Shown here: one piece after another, positions 29,906-39,984 of the stretch | Layout of the letters: each line of letters starts with the position of its first letter | Numbering within the stretch: position 1 is the stretch's first letter | Assembly: GCA_021776025.1 (NCBI GenBank) | Contig: JAJFGR010000007.1 | Location: 496,001 to 560,000, forward strand | Length of the DNA: 64,000 nucleotides | DNA from: Alphaproteobacteria bacterium | GTDB lineage: Bacteria; Pseudomonadota; Alphaproteobacteria; Micavibrionales; Micavibrionaceae | Direction of reading: 5' to 3' | Program-made: the position numbers and the translations under genes | Notes under the pieces: generated by a model | Database searches by the model: none | Told to the model about the DNA's origin: nothing | What the model saw: the letters and a program-made list of their open reading frames with translations, nothing else

Positions 29906-30361
29906 ATGAATATTCAGCTCCTCGTTTGCGGGCGCCTGAAAAAGGGCGCGCATTTTGATCTGTTCCAAGATTACCTCAAACGCATGGAATGGACTGTTCA
30001 AGTTCATGAAATCGAATCCCGGCATAAAGACCAAGCCAAAATTCACACAGATGAATGTGCGCAAATTCTGGAGCGCATAACCACACAAAGCTACGTCATT
30101 GTAATGGATGAGCGTGGTAAGACACTGCCCTCACGGGAATTGGCTGCAAAATTTCAAGACTTACAAAATAAAAGCCGTTCAAATGCGCAGATCATCATCG
30201 GCGGCGCAGACGGTCTGAATGATGAAATTCGTGGCCGCGCCAATTTTCTCCTCAGCTTTGGGCAGCAAACATGGCCACATATGCTTGCACGCGTCATGCT
30301 TTTAGAGCAGATTTACAGAGCCCAACAAATTCTAAAAAACCACCCTTACCACAGGGATTGA
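29906..30361 (+). CDS. rlmH: 23S rRNA pseudouridine-1915 N3-methyltransferase
   Basis: 151 residues, a SPOUT-class enzyme. VIVMDERGKTLPSRELA, IIIGGADGLND and the C-terminal NHPYHRD are diagnostic. It methylates pseudouridine 1915 in helix 69 on the intact 70S ribosome. rsfS-rlmH is a widely conserved pair. Confidence 0.95.
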   Translation: MNIQLLVCGRLKKGAHFDLFQDYLKRMEWTVQVHEIESRHKDQAKIHTDECAQILERITTQSYVIVMDERGKTLPSRELAAKFQDLQNKSRSNAQIIIGGADGLNDEIRGRANFLLSFGQQTWPHMLARVMLLEQIYRAQQILKNHPYHRD

Positions 30362-30375
30362 TAAAGAGAGCCAGC

Positions 30376-31536
30376 ATGCGAATAATCGCGCTTTTCTTAT
30401 TGGCCATTTTGATAACGCAGCCTGCGCTTGCGCAAAATGCCCCCATTCCACCAAACAAGACTAAAGAAATTGGCGCACTTAAGGACAAGCTAAAATCCGG
30501 CAAAGCCGATAAAAAAACGCTTGAGCAGAACCTAAAGACTATCGAAAAGGATTTAGAAGGCACCAAGAGCAGCTTGGTTAAAACAGCGAAAGAAATCCAG
30601 AAGAACGAAAAAAACCTGCAACAGCTTGATCTCAAAATTGCTGAGCTGGAAAAAGAGGAAAAAAGTCTCACCGATAAGCTGCAAAGTGATCGAGGTTCGA
30701 TTGCCTCTTTGATATTGGCGCTGGAGCGTATTCGCCGCATGCCGCCGGAAGCTCTAATCGCTCGCCCCGAAGCACCGCTTAAAACCGCACAGAGCGCTAT
30801 GTTGCTGGAAGAGATCCTCCCGGCCCTGAATAAACAGGCAAGCGATCTCAAGTCAACACTGAGCAAGCTGCAAAATGTTTCGAATGATCTACAGGAAAAA
30901 CGCGGACGGGTAGTTTCCGCATCTAAAAAGCTCACAGGTCAACAAAAAAAGTTAAACACACTGGTTAGAAAGCGTTCAGACCTTTACGCCAGCACGCACA
31001 AAGACCTGGCAAGCCAAAAGAAAAAGGTTGCTAAGATTTCATCTCAGGCGAAAAACCTGCAAGATCTCGTGAAAAAGCTGGATGATGAACGCACGCGCGC
31101 TCAAAAAATAAGCCATACCAAGGGCCGCACAGTTGGGCAGAAACCACCAAAAGCCGGGCAACCGCGCCTGCCATTACCCGGGATCATTAAAACCGGATAT
31201 AAAGACCCCGATATTTTTGGCGCCCCGAGCGAAGGCATTGATATTGAGGGTCGTGCGGGCGCTCTTGTCGTCGCGCCGATGGGCGGCATTGTACAATTTG
31301 CGGGCTATTTCAAGAATTACGGTAATATGATTATCATTGAACATCAAAAAGGCTGGCACAGCCTTATTGCAGGTTTGGAAAATCTTGATACAGTGGTGGG
31401 ACAATCTGTCGGAGCAGGAGAACCTTTAGGCGTTCTTCACAAAAGCTCATCAGGACAAAAGCCTGTTTTATATTATGAGCTGCGTTATAAAGGTAAACCC
31501 GTTAACCCGGCTAAAAAATTTGGAGATCTAAGCTAA
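30376..31536 (+). CDS. EnvC-like murein hydrolase activator with degenerate LytM domain
   Basis: 386 residues from ATG 30376. A signal peptide (1-20, ALA-Q) precedes a long coiled coil (about 25-250) and a C-terminal M23/LytM domain (about 270-386). The zinc-binding positions are degenerate: the first motif reads SEGIDIEG without the usual His, and the final H-x-H motif is replaced by YYELRY. That is the pattern of EnvC-type factors, which activate amidases instead of cutting peptidoglycan. The start of the preceding frame is inside rlmH. ctpA follows with one shared base. Confidence 0.85.
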   Translation: MRIIALFLLAILITQPALAQNAPIPPNKTKEIGALKDKLKSGKADKKTLEQNLKTIEKDLEGTKSSLVKTAKEIQKNEKNLQQLDLKIAELEKEEKSLTDKLQSDRGSIASLILALERIRRMPPEALIARPEAPLKTAQSAMLLEEILPALNKQASDLKSTLSKLQNVSNDLQEKRGRVVSASKKLTGQQKKLNTLVRKRSDLYASTHKDLASQKKKVAKISSQAKNLQDLVKKLDDERTRAQKISHTKGRTVGQKPPKAGQPRLPLPGIIKTGYKDPDIFGAPSEGIDIEGRAGALVVAPMGGIVQFAGYFKNYGNMIIIEHQKGWHSLIAGLENLDTVVGQSVGAGEPLGVLHKSSSGQKPVLYYELRYKGKPVNPAKKFGDLS

Positions 31537-32864
31537 TGCGCATCCTTTCTATTTTTCTCGTTACCGCCTTTATTTATATGACGCCATATACATCACATGC
31601 ACAGGAAGAAGAGCGTACAGCCGGAAGCCCTCCCGCAGATCACAGTGAAACATATCAGCAGCTTGATCTTTTCGGCGATGTATTCGAGCGGGTCCGCGCG
31701 CAATATGTCGAGGAAAAGGAAGATCAGGAAATCATAGAGAATGCGATTAACGGTATGCTTACATCGCTTGATCCTCACTCTTCCTATCTGAATAACAAAA
31801 AATTTGAAGATATGCAGGTTAGCACCCGCGGAGAGTTTGGAGGCCTCGGCATTGAAGTCACCATGGAAAATGGCGTCGTCAAGGTTGTCTCACCGATTGA
31901 TGAAACCCCGGCCGCAGAAGCCGGCGTTCAGGCCGGTGATTATATTGTTCAGATCGATAATGAGCCGGTTATGGGCCTGTCCCTTTCCGAAGCTGTCGAT
32001 AAAATGCGCGGTAAAGTTGGCACTGAAATTGATCTTCTAATCAGCCGTGAAGGCGCCGATGCTCCGATTGAAATGACGATTATACGCGACGTGATTAAAA
32101 TTAAATCTGTGCGCCATCGCGTCGAGGGTAATTCCGGGTATCTTCGCATAACCACTTTTAACCAAAACGCAGAACCCGGCCTTAAAAAAGCTATACAGGA
32201 AGTCAAAGCCGAGCTTGGGAACAAGCTTAACGGTTATATTCTGGATTTGCGCAACAATCCAGGCGGCCTTCTTGATCAGGCCATTTCTGTTTCTGACATC
32301 TTCCTTGATAAAGGAGAAATTGTCTCAACACGTGGTCGTCATGATGATGACACCAAGCGTGATAATGCTACGCCGGGTGATTTAGCGGATGGCCTGCCTA
32401 TTGTCGTGTTGATCAATGGGGGCTCGGCATCCGCATCAGAAATTGTCGCCGGGGCTTTGCAAGACCATCGCCGGGCCATTTTACTCGGCACAAAATCTTT
32501 CGGTAAAGGCTCTGTGCAAACTGTCATTCCTCTGCCCGGTCATGGGGCCATGCGCCTGACGACTGCGCGCTATTACACACCATCTGGGCGCTCTATTCAG
32601 GCAACAGGGATCGAACCGGATATCATGGTGGAGCCTGCTAAGATTGAAACTTACGGCATTAAACGTCTACGTGAAGAAAACCTAAAAGGCGCGCTTGATA
32701 GGAAGACTGCAAATGATAATGCCGAAACTTCTGAAAAAGAGGATGAAGAAGCAGAAAAAGAGGAAATTAAGGATTATCAGCTGCTGAGAGCACTGGATCT
32801 CCTTAACGGACTTACACTCTATCAAGGCGGTCACGAGGTTAAGAAAACTCAAGCCGAACAATAA
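31536..32864 (+). CDS. ctpA: Carboxy-terminal processing protease (S41)
   Basis: 442 residues. A signal peptide (1-22) precedes a PDZ domain (about 95-170; GGLGIEVTMENGVVKVVSP) and the S41 catalytic core. The nucleophile region is GGSASASEIVAGALQDH (295-311) and the general-base lysine is Lys324 in KSFGKGSVQT. An acidic coiled segment follows (about 385-415). It is a periplasmic protease cutting at C termini. Pairing with an EnvC-like gene upstream is a classic alphaproteobacterial arrangement. Confidence 0.94.
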   Translation: MRILSIFLVTAFIYMTPYTSHAQEEERTAGSPPADHSETYQQLDLFGDVFERVRAQYVEEKEDQEIIENAINGMLTSLDPHSSYLNNKKFEDMQVSTRGEFGGLGIEVTMENGVVKVVSPIDETPAAEAGVQAGDYIVQIDNEPVMGLSLSEAVDKMRGKVGTEIDLLISREGADAPIEMTIIRDVIKIKSVRHRVEGNSGYLRITTFNQNAEPGLKKAIQEVKAELGNKLNGYILDLRNNPGGLLDQAISVSDIFLDKGEIVSTRGRHDDDTKRDNATPGDLADGLPIVVLINGGSASASEIVAGALQDHRRAILLGTKSFGKGSVQTVIPLPGHGAMRLTTARYYTPSGRSIQATGIEPDIMVEPAKIETYGIKRLREENLKGALDRKTANDNAETSEKEDEEAEKEEIKDYQLLRALDLLNGLTLYQGGHEVKKTQAEQ

Positions 32865-32866
32865 AA

Positions 32867-33970
32867 ATGAGCCTTACGCTAAACATCCAGAATAGCTTTT
32901 CATTTAAAACCTTTATGATGGGATTGCTGGGCGCCAGCTTGCTTTACGCGCTCCTGTTCTTATACTTATTTCTTGTCCAGGATCAAACTCTTGAACATCT
33001 AGAGTCACGATTGGCTTCACAAACCATTCTCATTGACCGGCAGGGCTCTGCGACTCATGAAACTGAAGCTTCCAACAACCAGAGTCACAGCGATGAAGCC
33101 CTAGGCCCTCCAACCCCTACCCCGGAGACAGAAGAAAGTCTTGAAGATCTTGTTGGACGTCAAGCGAAGTCACTCAGGGCAGCCCCTGTTGCGGGGTTTT
33201 TCGAAGAAACTAAAAATGGCCTTTTGCCTATAGCAAAAAGCCCGATGCAAACACCGTTTCAGGTCTATAAAAAACCCTTCATTCTTAACCGCTCAAAACC
33301 CTTTATCGCCGTTGCTATGAATAATTTTGGCTTGTCCAAAGAGCTTTCAAACGCGATGATTGAAGAATTACCCTCCAGTGTTTCGTTTATTTTATCGCCC
33401 TATACCGCTACGCCCGAAAAGTGGGTGCAAAAAGCCCGGGAAGCGGGGCATGAGATCTGGCTGCATATTCCGATTGAGAATAACCGATTTCCTATAGAAG
33501 ACCCTGGCGCAAAAGGCCTTCTGACGCGCGTTAGCCTGCAATATAATCAAGATCGTTTGCAGTGGCTTTTGGGGCGAGCAACGGGCTATACGGGGATTAC
33601 AGCCTTTACCGACAGCGCTCTGGATAATTCAGGGACCATGTTTAAAAATATGGCGCGCGATACTTTTGGCCGGGGGCTTGGTTATTTCGAGCTGAATACG
33701 GCCGAAGATAACTTTTTTAAGGACATTGCACAGGAAACCGCTACCCCCTACACACAAGCCTCTGCAATTGTCGATTTTATTGACCCGCAGAGCGAGAATT
33801 TAAAAGCTGTTCAAGCGAAAATAAACAGTGAAGGCGGCGCCATTATTGTTGTTAATCCTTCACCCAGAAATATCCCCTCTTTAAAAAGATGGCTTGAGAG
33901 CATGGAAAGACGCGGCACGTTGCCCATTCCAGTATCCGCAATTGCAGACCCTGATATTGAGCGTAATTGA
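32867..33970 (+). CDS. Divergent polysaccharide deacetylase family protein (YibQ-like)
   Basis: 367 residues. A single transmembrane helix (about 16-38) anchors a periplasmic domain. FIAVAMNNFGLSKELSNAMIEELPSSVSFILSP, HEIWLHIPIEN and GGAIIVVNPSPRNIPSLKRW match the divergent polysaccharide deacetylase family, which follows ctpA and precedes rppH in many alphaproteobacteria. The usual GLG near the N-terminal motif reads NFGLS here. Its catalytic activity is uncharacterised. Confidence 0.82.
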   Translation: MSLTLNIQNSFSFKTFMMGLLGASLLYALLFLYLFLVQDQTLEHLESRLASQTILIDRQGSATHETEASNNQSHSDEALGPPTPTPETEESLEDLVGRQAKSLRAAPVAGFFEETKNGLLPIAKSPMQTPFQVYKKPFILNRSKPFIAVAMNNFGLSKELSNAMIEELPSSVSFILSPYTATPEKWVQKAREAGHEIWLHIPIENNRFPIEDPGAKGLLTRVSLQYNQDRLQWLLGRATGYTGITAFTDSALDNSGTMFKNMARDTFGRGLGYFELNTAEDNFFKDIAQETATPYTQASAIVDFIDPQSENLKAVQAKINSEGGAIIVVNPSPRNIPSLKRWLESMERRGTLPIPVSAIADPDIERN

Positions 33971-34437
33971 TGGACAAAAGCGCCCTGCCATACCGCTTGT
34001 GTGTTGGAATTGCCCTGTTCAATGATAATGGTGAGGTGTTTGTTGGCGAGCGTATGGACAGCCCCGGCGCGTGGCAAATGCCGCAAGGGGGTATTGACGA
34101 TGGCGAGGACCTTGAGGCAGCGGCTTTCCGCGAACTTCAAGAAGAGACGGGTACAGACAAAGCTGAAATTCTAAAAATTTCTGAAAAAATCACGCGTTAT
34201 GATCTGCCCGATCATTTGCTGCATAAGCTTTGGAATGGCCGTTATCGTGGTCAGAAACAAACTTGGATTGCCATGCGCTTTACCGGTGAAGATACAGACA
34301 TCAAGCTCGACACCCATAACCCGCCAGAGTTTAGCACTTGGCAGTGGGTGGGCTTGCACGACACGCTCAAGCTCATCGTTCCGTTCAAACAAGACACCTA
34401 CAAACAAGTTATAAGCTTTTTTGAAGACTTGCTTTAA
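33970..34437 (+). CDS. rppH: RNA pyrophosphohydrolase
   Basis: 155 residues from ATG 33970, whose A is the last base of the preceding stop; a TTG at 33967 is less likely. [11 protein letters not shown] begins the NUDIX fold and the NUDIX box spans 40-62 ([22 protein letters not shown]). [17 protein letters not shown] is RppH-specific. RppH removes pyrophosphate from 5'-triphosphate RNA to start decay. The stop overlaps the converging tolB stop (TTAA). Confidence 0.95.
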   Translation: MDKSALPYRLCVGIALFNDNGEVFVGERMDSPGAWQMPQGGIDDGEDLEAAAFRELQEETGTDKAEILKISEKITRYDLPDHLLHKLWNGRYRGQKQTWIAMRFTGEDTDIKLDTHNPPEFSTWQWVGLHDTLKLIVPFKQDTYKQVISFFEDLL

Positions 34438-35750
34438 GGATTAACGGGGCTCCACGCTGGATCAGAGCCATCCTGTGGAGTACGCAGCCATCTCTCATTA
34501 TATCCGGTGATATCAATCGTGTAGATCTTAGCTTGGCGCTGTGCGCCGCCCGGGCCGACGGGGCGCTCTTTAAAGTAAGTCAACACGCGGCCATTGGGTG
34601 ACCAGCTTGGCCCTTCAACATGATACGCATTGGTGATTAAACGCTCGCCAGAGCCGTCAGGGCGGATAACGCCGATATAAAACTTTCCTTTATACATCCG
34701 TGTAAAGGCAATCAAATCTCCGCGCGGTGACCATACCGGGTTTGCATAGCGCCCCTTCCCAAAGGTTATACGCTGTGCGCTGCCGCCAGTCACCGCCATA
34801 GTGTAGAGCTGTTGTGAGCCGCCGCGGTCAGATTCAAAGACAATCCGCTGGCCCTCAGGTGAATAAGACGGTGAGGTATCAATCGATGCGTTGCTAGTCA
34901 CGCGGCGTGGTTTACGCGTGCGCAAGCTCATCTCATAAATATCGGTGTTACCATTTTGGGCCATCGACATAATCACCTTGCTTCCGTCCGGTGAGAAACG
35001 CGGCGCAAACGTCATGCTGGGGAAGTTACCCAGCACCTCATGCCGGCCGGTATTGATGTCATACAGGTACACACGCGGACCGCTGCGGCCATAAGACATA
35101 TAGGTGATTTGCTGGCGCGATGGTGAGAAACGAGGGGTCAACACCAACTCACGCCCATCGGTCAAGTATTTATGGTTTTGACCGTCTTGATCCATAATCG
35201 CTAGGCGTTTAACCCGTTTTGTTGGCGGGCCGTTTTCAGAAACATAAACAATGCGCGTGTCGAAATATCCATTTTCGCCGATTAGACGTTTATAAATTTC
35301 ATCTGAAATAATGTGGGCAATGCGGCGCCAATTTTGCGGCGTCGTCATATAGGCCATGCCGATCAGCTGTTTCTGGCTAAACACATCCCATAGGCGGAAT
35401 TCTACGCGCGTGCGGCCATCGGCGGCTGTTGTAACACTTCCGGTCACTAGAGCCTGAGAACCAATGGCGCGCCATTCACCAAAACGTGGACCACTGGCTT
35501 GAATCGAGTTTACATCCTGAACAAACGCACGCGGATTTACGGGTTTAAACAGCCCAGAGCTTTCGAGGTTGGCGGAAATGACGCCGGGTATCTGCGTTGC
35601 AAAATCATGGTGCTGCGGCGATGCGGCATGAAAGCTGGTCACCGCAATCGGCATCGGCTCTTTGACACCATGAGTAATCGTGGCCTCAACCTGAGCATGC
35701 GCTGCGAAGGGAAAGAGCAATATAATGAGAAAGAGGATGTGTTTTTTCAT
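34434..35750 (-). CDS. tolB: Tol-Pal system protein TolB
   Basis: 438 residues. A signal peptide (1-19, AHA) leads into an N-terminal domain and a six-bladed beta-propeller with repeats such as [25 protein letters not shown] and [11 protein letters not shown]. TolB links Pal to the Tol machine in the periplasm. It is the last gene of a minus-strand cluster ybgC-tolQ-tolR-tolA-tolB; pal does not follow because rppH converges here. Confidence 0.96.
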   Translation of the reverse strand: MKKHILFLIILLFPFAAHAQVEATITHGVKEPMPIAVTSFHAASPQHHDFATQIPGVISANLESSGLFKPVNPRAFVQDVNSIQASGPRFGEWRAIGSQALVTGSVTTAADGRTRVEFRLWDVFSQKQLIGMAYMTTPQNWRRIAHIISDEIYKRLIGENGYFDTRIVYVSENGPPTKRVKRLAIMDQDGQNHKYLTDGRELVLTPRFSPSRQQITYMSYGRSGPRVYLYDINTGRHEVLGNFPSMTFAPRFSPDGSKVIMSMAQNGNTDIYEMSLRTRKPRRVTSNASIDTSPSYSPEGQRIVFESDRGGSQQLYTMAVTGGSAQRITFGKGRYANPVWSPRGDLIAFTRMYKGKFYIGVIRPDGSGERLITNAYHVEGPSWSPNGRVLTYFKERPVGPGGAQRQAKIYTIDITGYNERWLRTPQDGSDPAWSPVNP

Positions 35751-35773
35751 GACGTTGGTCCTTTAAAATCTGA

Positions 35774-36601
35774 TCAGTATCCTAACATCGAACTTGGATC
35801 AAAAGTAAGATCAAAATATTTCCCACCGTATTTTTTGGCAGGCAGTTCGAGCTTTTTACATGTCTGGTTTAAGAGTGCATTTCTGGCCTTTTGGTAGACA
35901 GCACGATATGTCTTATCCGTTGATAGCCGTAGCGGCTCTAACGGTTCAACCTGTGTCACATTCATTCCCTGGTCAACATAAACGCGTAGTTTGGGTTTAT
36001 ATTTTTCAGCATAGCGTACTCCGGCATCAATCTGCCAGCAGCGACCAACACCGTAATTGAGGCTTTCGAGCTCGCTGCGGGTTAACTCCTTGGAGAAATC
36101 TGGAATCTGGTTTTGCGGTACATCTGGCTCATTAGGTTGCTCCGCCTGCTCTTTTTCCGGTGGAGTCATATCCTTAAGCAGATCGTCCATTGTGCGCTTT
36201 GGCTTCTCTTTCGGTTTTTCCTTGGGTTTTGGCTTGGGCTTTTCCTTCGGTTTTTCCGGCTCTTTCTTTGGCTCTTCCTTAGGTTTTGGCGGTGGAACGG
36301 CCTCTGGAACAGGCTCAGGTTTTTCCAATTCCTCGGGCGGCGGCTTTGGCGGCTCAGGCTCCTTGGGCTTTTCAATCGGTTCAACTTTTTTGGGTGGCGG
36401 CTTTTTTGCCTTCGTCAGATCGGATATATCGACGAGTTCAACACTGACCGGCGCAAGAATGAGAGGTTCCTGCTTCACAAACGGCAGGCCCACAAGCGCC
36501 ACAATAAAAATCAGCCCGTGAAAAATCGCAGAGGTAAGGAAAGGCCCTTTCATAGAGCCTTCAGGCCGATTTGGCTGCTTATCCTGACGCTTAGCGTTCA
36601 T
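35774..36601 (-). CDS. tolA: TolA-like energy transducer
   Basis: 275 residues. One transmembrane helix (about 22-41; SAIFHGLIFIVALVGLPF) precedes a long Pro/Lys/Glu-rich spacer (about 62-150, with KPKPKEKPKEKPK). The C-terminal domain (about 185-275) has two cysteines, Cys189 and one near 253, that may pair. TolA couples the TolQR motor to TolB-Pal at the outer membrane. Polyproline stretches make it a likely EF-P client. Confidence 0.88.
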   Translation of the reverse strand: MNAKRQDKQPNRPEGSMKGPFLTSAIFHGLIFIVALVGLPFVKQEPLILAPVSVELVDISDLTKAKKPPPKKVEPIEKPKEPEPPKPPPEELEKPEPVPEAVPPPKPKEEPKKEPEKPKEKPKPKPKEKPKEKPKRTMDDLLKDMTPPEKEQAEQPNEPDVPQNQIPDFSKELTRSELESLNYGVGRCWQIDAGVRYAEKYKPKLRVYVDQGMNVTQVEPLEPLRLSTDKTYRAVYQKARNALLNQTCKKLELPAKKYGGKYFDLTFDPSSMLGY

Positions 36602-36610
36602 GGGTTAAAA

Positions 36611-37060
36611 CTACCTGTTGGTATTCTTTGAAATCAGCGCAACCTTGGTGAAGCCTGCGGCATTGATTGTACCTATAAGTTTCATAACGCGGCCGTAATC
36701 TAAACTCTCATCCGCGTGGATATATACCCTTTTGTCACCATCGCCGTTATTGAGGGCGGCTTCCAAACGAAACTTTAGCTTATTTTCTGCAATTTCAGTA
36801 CCACCCCATAACAACTTACCGTTTTTGAGGAACGTGATCTCAATTGGTGCATTATCCTCATCAGTTATGGCCTTTGCTTCCGATTCTGGTATGTCCACCT
36901 TAACGCCTGACGTTAGCAAAGGCGCAGCAACCATAAATACAATCAACAGCACCAGCATCACATCAACAAAGGGCGTGACGTTAATCTCCGCCATTGGGCG
37001 ATACGTCCCGCCGGTCCGGCGCCCGCGGCTACGGGTTTTTGTGGTAAGAGAAGCGCCCAT
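36611..37060 (-). CDS. tolR: Tol-Pal protein TolR (ExbD family)
   Basis: 149 residues. The single transmembrane helix INVTPFVDVMLVLLIVFMVAAP contains the conserved aspartate that carries protons, and VDIPESEAKA follows. TolR with TolQ forms the proton-driven stator. It starts at the stop of tolQ with one shared base. Confidence 0.95.
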   Translation of the reverse strand: MGASLTTKTRSRGRRTGGTYRPMAEINVTPFVDVMLVLLIVFMVAAPLLTSGVKVDIPESEAKAITDEDNAPIEITFLKNGKLLWGGTEIAENKLKFRLEAALNNGDGDKRVYIHADESLDYGRVMKLIGTINAAGFTKVALISKNTNR

Positions 37061-37833
37061 TATTCAGCCGCCCGCTTACTGGAGGCGGCCTCTTCATCTT
37101 GTGAATCGAGATGCCGAGATAAAATGGCTAAGAACTCGTCGGTGAAGGCTTCAAGCCTGTCTGCATAGCGGTTAATACCGCTGGAAAAGACGTTATAAGA
37201 CACCACAGCAGGAATTGCGGCGACAAGTCCCAAAGCTGTAGCAAAGAGCGCTTCAGCGATCCCCGGCGCGACAACAGCCAGAGAGGTATTGTTCGTCGCA
37301 GCGATTGCAGAAAAGGAATTCATAATCCCCCAAACGGTTCCCAACAATCCAATAAACGGGGCGGTAGAGCCGACAGAAGCGAGAAAGGTCATCCCACGCT
37401 CAAGCGCATTAATCTCGCGGCCAATAGCGACATTCATTGATCGTTCGACGCGCTGGCGAAGGCTGGCTTGCATGCTTTCTTTAACCGGAACACCGCCGGC
37501 CACACCCGCCTGCCATTCTTCCATGCCGGAAGAAAATGTTGCTAAAATAGGGTCAGGCTTTGAATTTTTTACGCGCTGGTAAATTTTGTCGAGGGGTTCG
37601 CCCGACCAGAAGGAATCTTCAAAAATGTTTGCCTTACGATTGACGCGGCTTAAACTGGCTTTTTTGGAAAAAATAATTGTCCAGCTCCAGACCGAGGCCA
37701 GCATCAACATGAACATCACCGCTTTGACGATAATGTCAGCATTCATGAACAAGCCGATCATAGAGAGATCGTGATCAAAGCTTCCTAAATTTTCAATGCC
37801 TTCCACTGCGGCGGCGGGAACTGCTTCAGCCAT
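37060..37833 (-). CDS. tolQ: Tol-Pal protein TolQ (ExbB family)
   Basis: 257 residues with three transmembrane helices. FIGLLGTVWGIMNSFSAIA and GIAEALFATALGLVAAIPAVVSYN are the conserved ExbB/TolQ helices. It is the inner-membrane motor component energising TolA during cell constriction. The order ybgC-tolQ-tolR-tolA-tolB is canonical. Confidence 0.95.
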   Translation of the reverse strand: MAEAVPAAAVEGIENLGSFDHDLSMIGLFMNADIIVKAVMFMLMLASVWSWTIIFSKKASLSRVNRKANIFEDSFWSGEPLDKIYQRVKNSKPDPILATFSSGMEEWQAGVAGGVPVKESMQASLRQRVERSMNVAIGREINALERGMTFLASVGSTAPFIGLLGTVWGIMNSFSAIAATNNTSLAVVAPGIAEALFATALGLVAAIPAVVSYNVFSSGINRYADRLEAFTDEFLAILSRHLDSQDEEAASSKRAAE

Positions 37834-37847
37834 TATGGTTTTCCTTC

Positions 37848-38252
37848 TTATATCAGCTTATCAAATTCGTTTCTTAACACGTCAGGTATCCGTACTGGTT
37901 TTAGCGTATTTGCATCCACACAAACAAGCACGACATTTAAATCCGTAATAACTGCCCCGTCCTTTTTAACTGCATGATGCATGGTGAAGCTCGAATTTTT
38001 AAGTGATGTAATTGTTGTATGTACACAAAGTAAATCATCGAGGAAAGCGGGCTGGTGATACTCAACCTCGATATGCTTTACTACGAAGGTTACGCCCAAA
38101 TCCTTCGCAAGATCAGAAGATTGATGGCCAATATGACGTAAGAATTCAGCGCGGGCGCGTTCGCCATAGGCGATGTAATTGGCATGATAAACAACACCGC
38201 CGGCGTCAGTGTCCTCATAATAAACCCTGATATCAAGTGTGTGCTGGGTCAT
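37848..38252 (-). CDS. ybgC: Tol-Pal-associated acyl-CoA thioesterase YbgC
   Basis: 134 residues, hot-dog fold. The motif [30 protein letters not shown] carries the catalytic Asp of the 4-hydroxybenzoyl-CoA thioesterase family. YbgC hydrolyses short-chain or phospholipid-linked acyl-CoA and heads tol operons. It overlaps ruvB by four bases, linking the ruv and tol groups on minus. Confidence 0.93.
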   Translation of the reverse strand: MTQHTLDIRVYYEDTDAGGVVYHANYIAYGERARAEFLRHIGHQSSDLAKDLGVTFVVKHIEVEYHQPAFLDDLLCVHTTITSLKNSSFTMHHAVKKDGAVITDLNVVLVCVDANTLKPVRIPDVLRNEFDKLI

Positions 38253-39298
38253 TCTTCGAATAAATTATCCTGAGTTTTTACTTTAGGTCTAAGGCCTAAA
38301 TATTTGTAACCTTTAGAAGAAATCATTCTTCCGCGGGGTGTTCTTTGCACCAAGCCTTGCTGGAGCAGATAAGGCTCAATGACATCTTCAATCATATCGC
38401 GCTGCTCAGACAAAGCTGCGGCCAATGTATCAACGCCTACAGGGCCGCCGCCGTAATTCTCGCAGATGCAATTGAGGTAGCGCCGATCCATGGAATCAAG
38501 GCCGCTGCCATCGACATCGAGGCGTTTAAGGGCACCGTCGACAAGGGCTTTATCAATTTTCTTGACCTTTTCAGCTTGCGCAAAGTCGCGCACACGGCGG
38601 GTTAGGCGCCCGGCAATCCGCGGCGTCCCGCGTGACCTTTTGGCAATTTCCAGAGCACCCTCATCAACGAGCGGCATTTTTAAAAGCCGCGCTGTGCGCG
38701 CGACAATCAGGGATAGCTCCTCAGCGTTATAAAACTCCAACCGTAGCGGAATGCCAAAGCGATCACGTAAAGGGTTGGTGAGCAAGCCGGATCGCGTGGT
38801 TGCGCCAACAAGCGTGAAGGGCACGAGTTCAATTTGAACGGACCGGGCAGCCGGGCCTTCACCGATGATCAGGTCAAGCTTGCCGTCCTCCATGGCGGGG
38901 TAGAGAATTTCTTCAACAGCCGGGTTGAGGCGGTGAATTTCATCAATGAAGAGCACATCGTTAGGCTCAAGATTGGTGAGGATAGCGGCCAAATCTCCAG
39001 ATTTAGCAATCACCGGGCCAGATGTGGCGCGGAAACCAACGCCGAGCTCTTTGGAAACAATCTGCGCGAGCGTGGTTTTGCCCAGCCCCGGTGGGCCGAA
39101 CAACAAGACATGATCCATCGCGTCGCCGCGGGCACGGGAGGCCTCAATAAACACGCGCAGATTATCGCGCAGGCCCGGCTGGCCGATAAATTCATCAAGC
39201 GAAAGTGGACGCAACGCCCCCTCTTCACCCTTTTCAACATCTTGCAGGACGGTTTCCAGTTCCGGGTTTTTCTCTATATTTTTCTGGGCTTCACTCAT
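38249..39298 (-). CDS. ruvB: Holliday junction DNA helicase RuvB
   Basis: 349 residues. Walker A GPPGLGKT is at 68-75, Walker [11 protein letters not shown] follows, and [18 protein letters not shown] (sensor and arginine-finger region) and the winged-helix C terminus (RTPRGRMIS) are present. The RuvB hexamers drive branch migration with RuvA. It overlaps ruvA by four bases. Confidence 0.97.
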   Translation of the reverse strand: MSEAQKNIEKNPELETVLQDVEKGEEGALRPLSLDEFIGQPGLRDNLRVFIEASRARGDAMDHVLLFGPPGLGKTTLAQIVSKELGVGFRATSGPVIAKSGDLAAILTNLEPNDVLFIDEIHRLNPAVEEILYPAMEDGKLDLIIGEGPAARSVQIELVPFTLVGATTRSGLLTNPLRDRFGIPLRLEFYNAEELSLIVARTARLLKMPLVDEGALEIAKRSRGTPRIAGRLTRRVRDFAQAEKVKKIDKALVDGALKRLDVDGSGLDSMDRRYLNCICENYGGGPVGVDTLAAALSEQRDMIEDVIEPYLLQQGLVQRTPRGRMISSKGYKYLGLRPKVKTQDNLFEE

Positions 39299-39918
39299 GC
39301 GCTGAGCTCCTTGAGGGCGACGCGAATGAGGTCTTCGAGATTGTCGTTGGCTTTGCCTTTTGCCTTGCTGACCGCGGTGAAGGCGTCGGCGCGAGCGTAG
39401 CCGAGATTAACCAGTGCGGAGACCGCGTCTTGGTCAGCTGAGGGTTGCCCCTCATCACTTTCGCCCAAGTCTTTGAAATTAGCGGGTGCGCCGCCGACTC
39501 CTGCTGAAATATCCATGTTCGCGGCTTTATCTTTGAGCTCTGTCAAAATCCTCGTGGCCAGTTTTGGCCCAACGCCATCGGCCTGCGTGAGTATAGCTTT
39601 ATCCTGCGCGGCGATGGCCAATCCGACTTTCTCTGGTGGACAGACGGACAGTATCGCGAGACCTGCTTTCGCACCAACCCCCTGCACAGATGTGAGCAAT
39701 TTAAACCATGATTGTTCCGCGGCATCGGCAAAGCCATAGAGCGTGATGGCGTCTTCACGCACGGCGGTTTCAATCAATAAACTCGCCGGTTCGCCCTTTT
39801 GGCCAATCCGCCCCAATGTCCGCTGGCTGGCATTCACCAGATAGCCAACGCCGCCCACATCCAAAATCAAATGTGTGGGCGAAAAAGAATCAATAATGCC
39901 GCTTAATTTTCCGATCAT
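39295..39918 (-). CDS. ruvA: Holliday junction DNA helicase RuvA
   Basis: 207 residues. [28 protein letters not shown] is the OB domain, [14 protein letters not shown] and [19 protein letters not shown] are the helix-hairpin-helix motifs, and domain III at the C terminus contacts RuvB. It binds four-way junctions as a tetramer. ruvC follows upstream on the same strand after 66 bases. Confidence 0.96.
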   Translation of the reverse strand: MIGKLSGIIDSFSPTHLILDVGGVGYLVNASQRTLGRIGQKGEPASLLIETAVREDAITLYGFADAAEQSWFKLLTSVQGVGAKAGLAILSVCPPEKVGLAIAAQDKAILTQADGVGPKLATRILTELKDKAANMDISAGVGGAPANFKDLGESDEGQPSADQDAVSALVNLGYARADAFTAVSKAKGKANDNLEDLIRVALKELSA

Positions 39919-39984
39919 AGGTGGTACTCATCATATTGTTATTCAAAAAGAATTTAAGGTCCTTTATAGTTCGTTTTCAACTTT

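Noticed and set aside
36057-36521. Ser/Gly/Phe-rich plus-strand frame opposite tolA
   Set aside because: The composition is simply the reverse complement of the Pro/Lys/Glu-rich TolA spacer.
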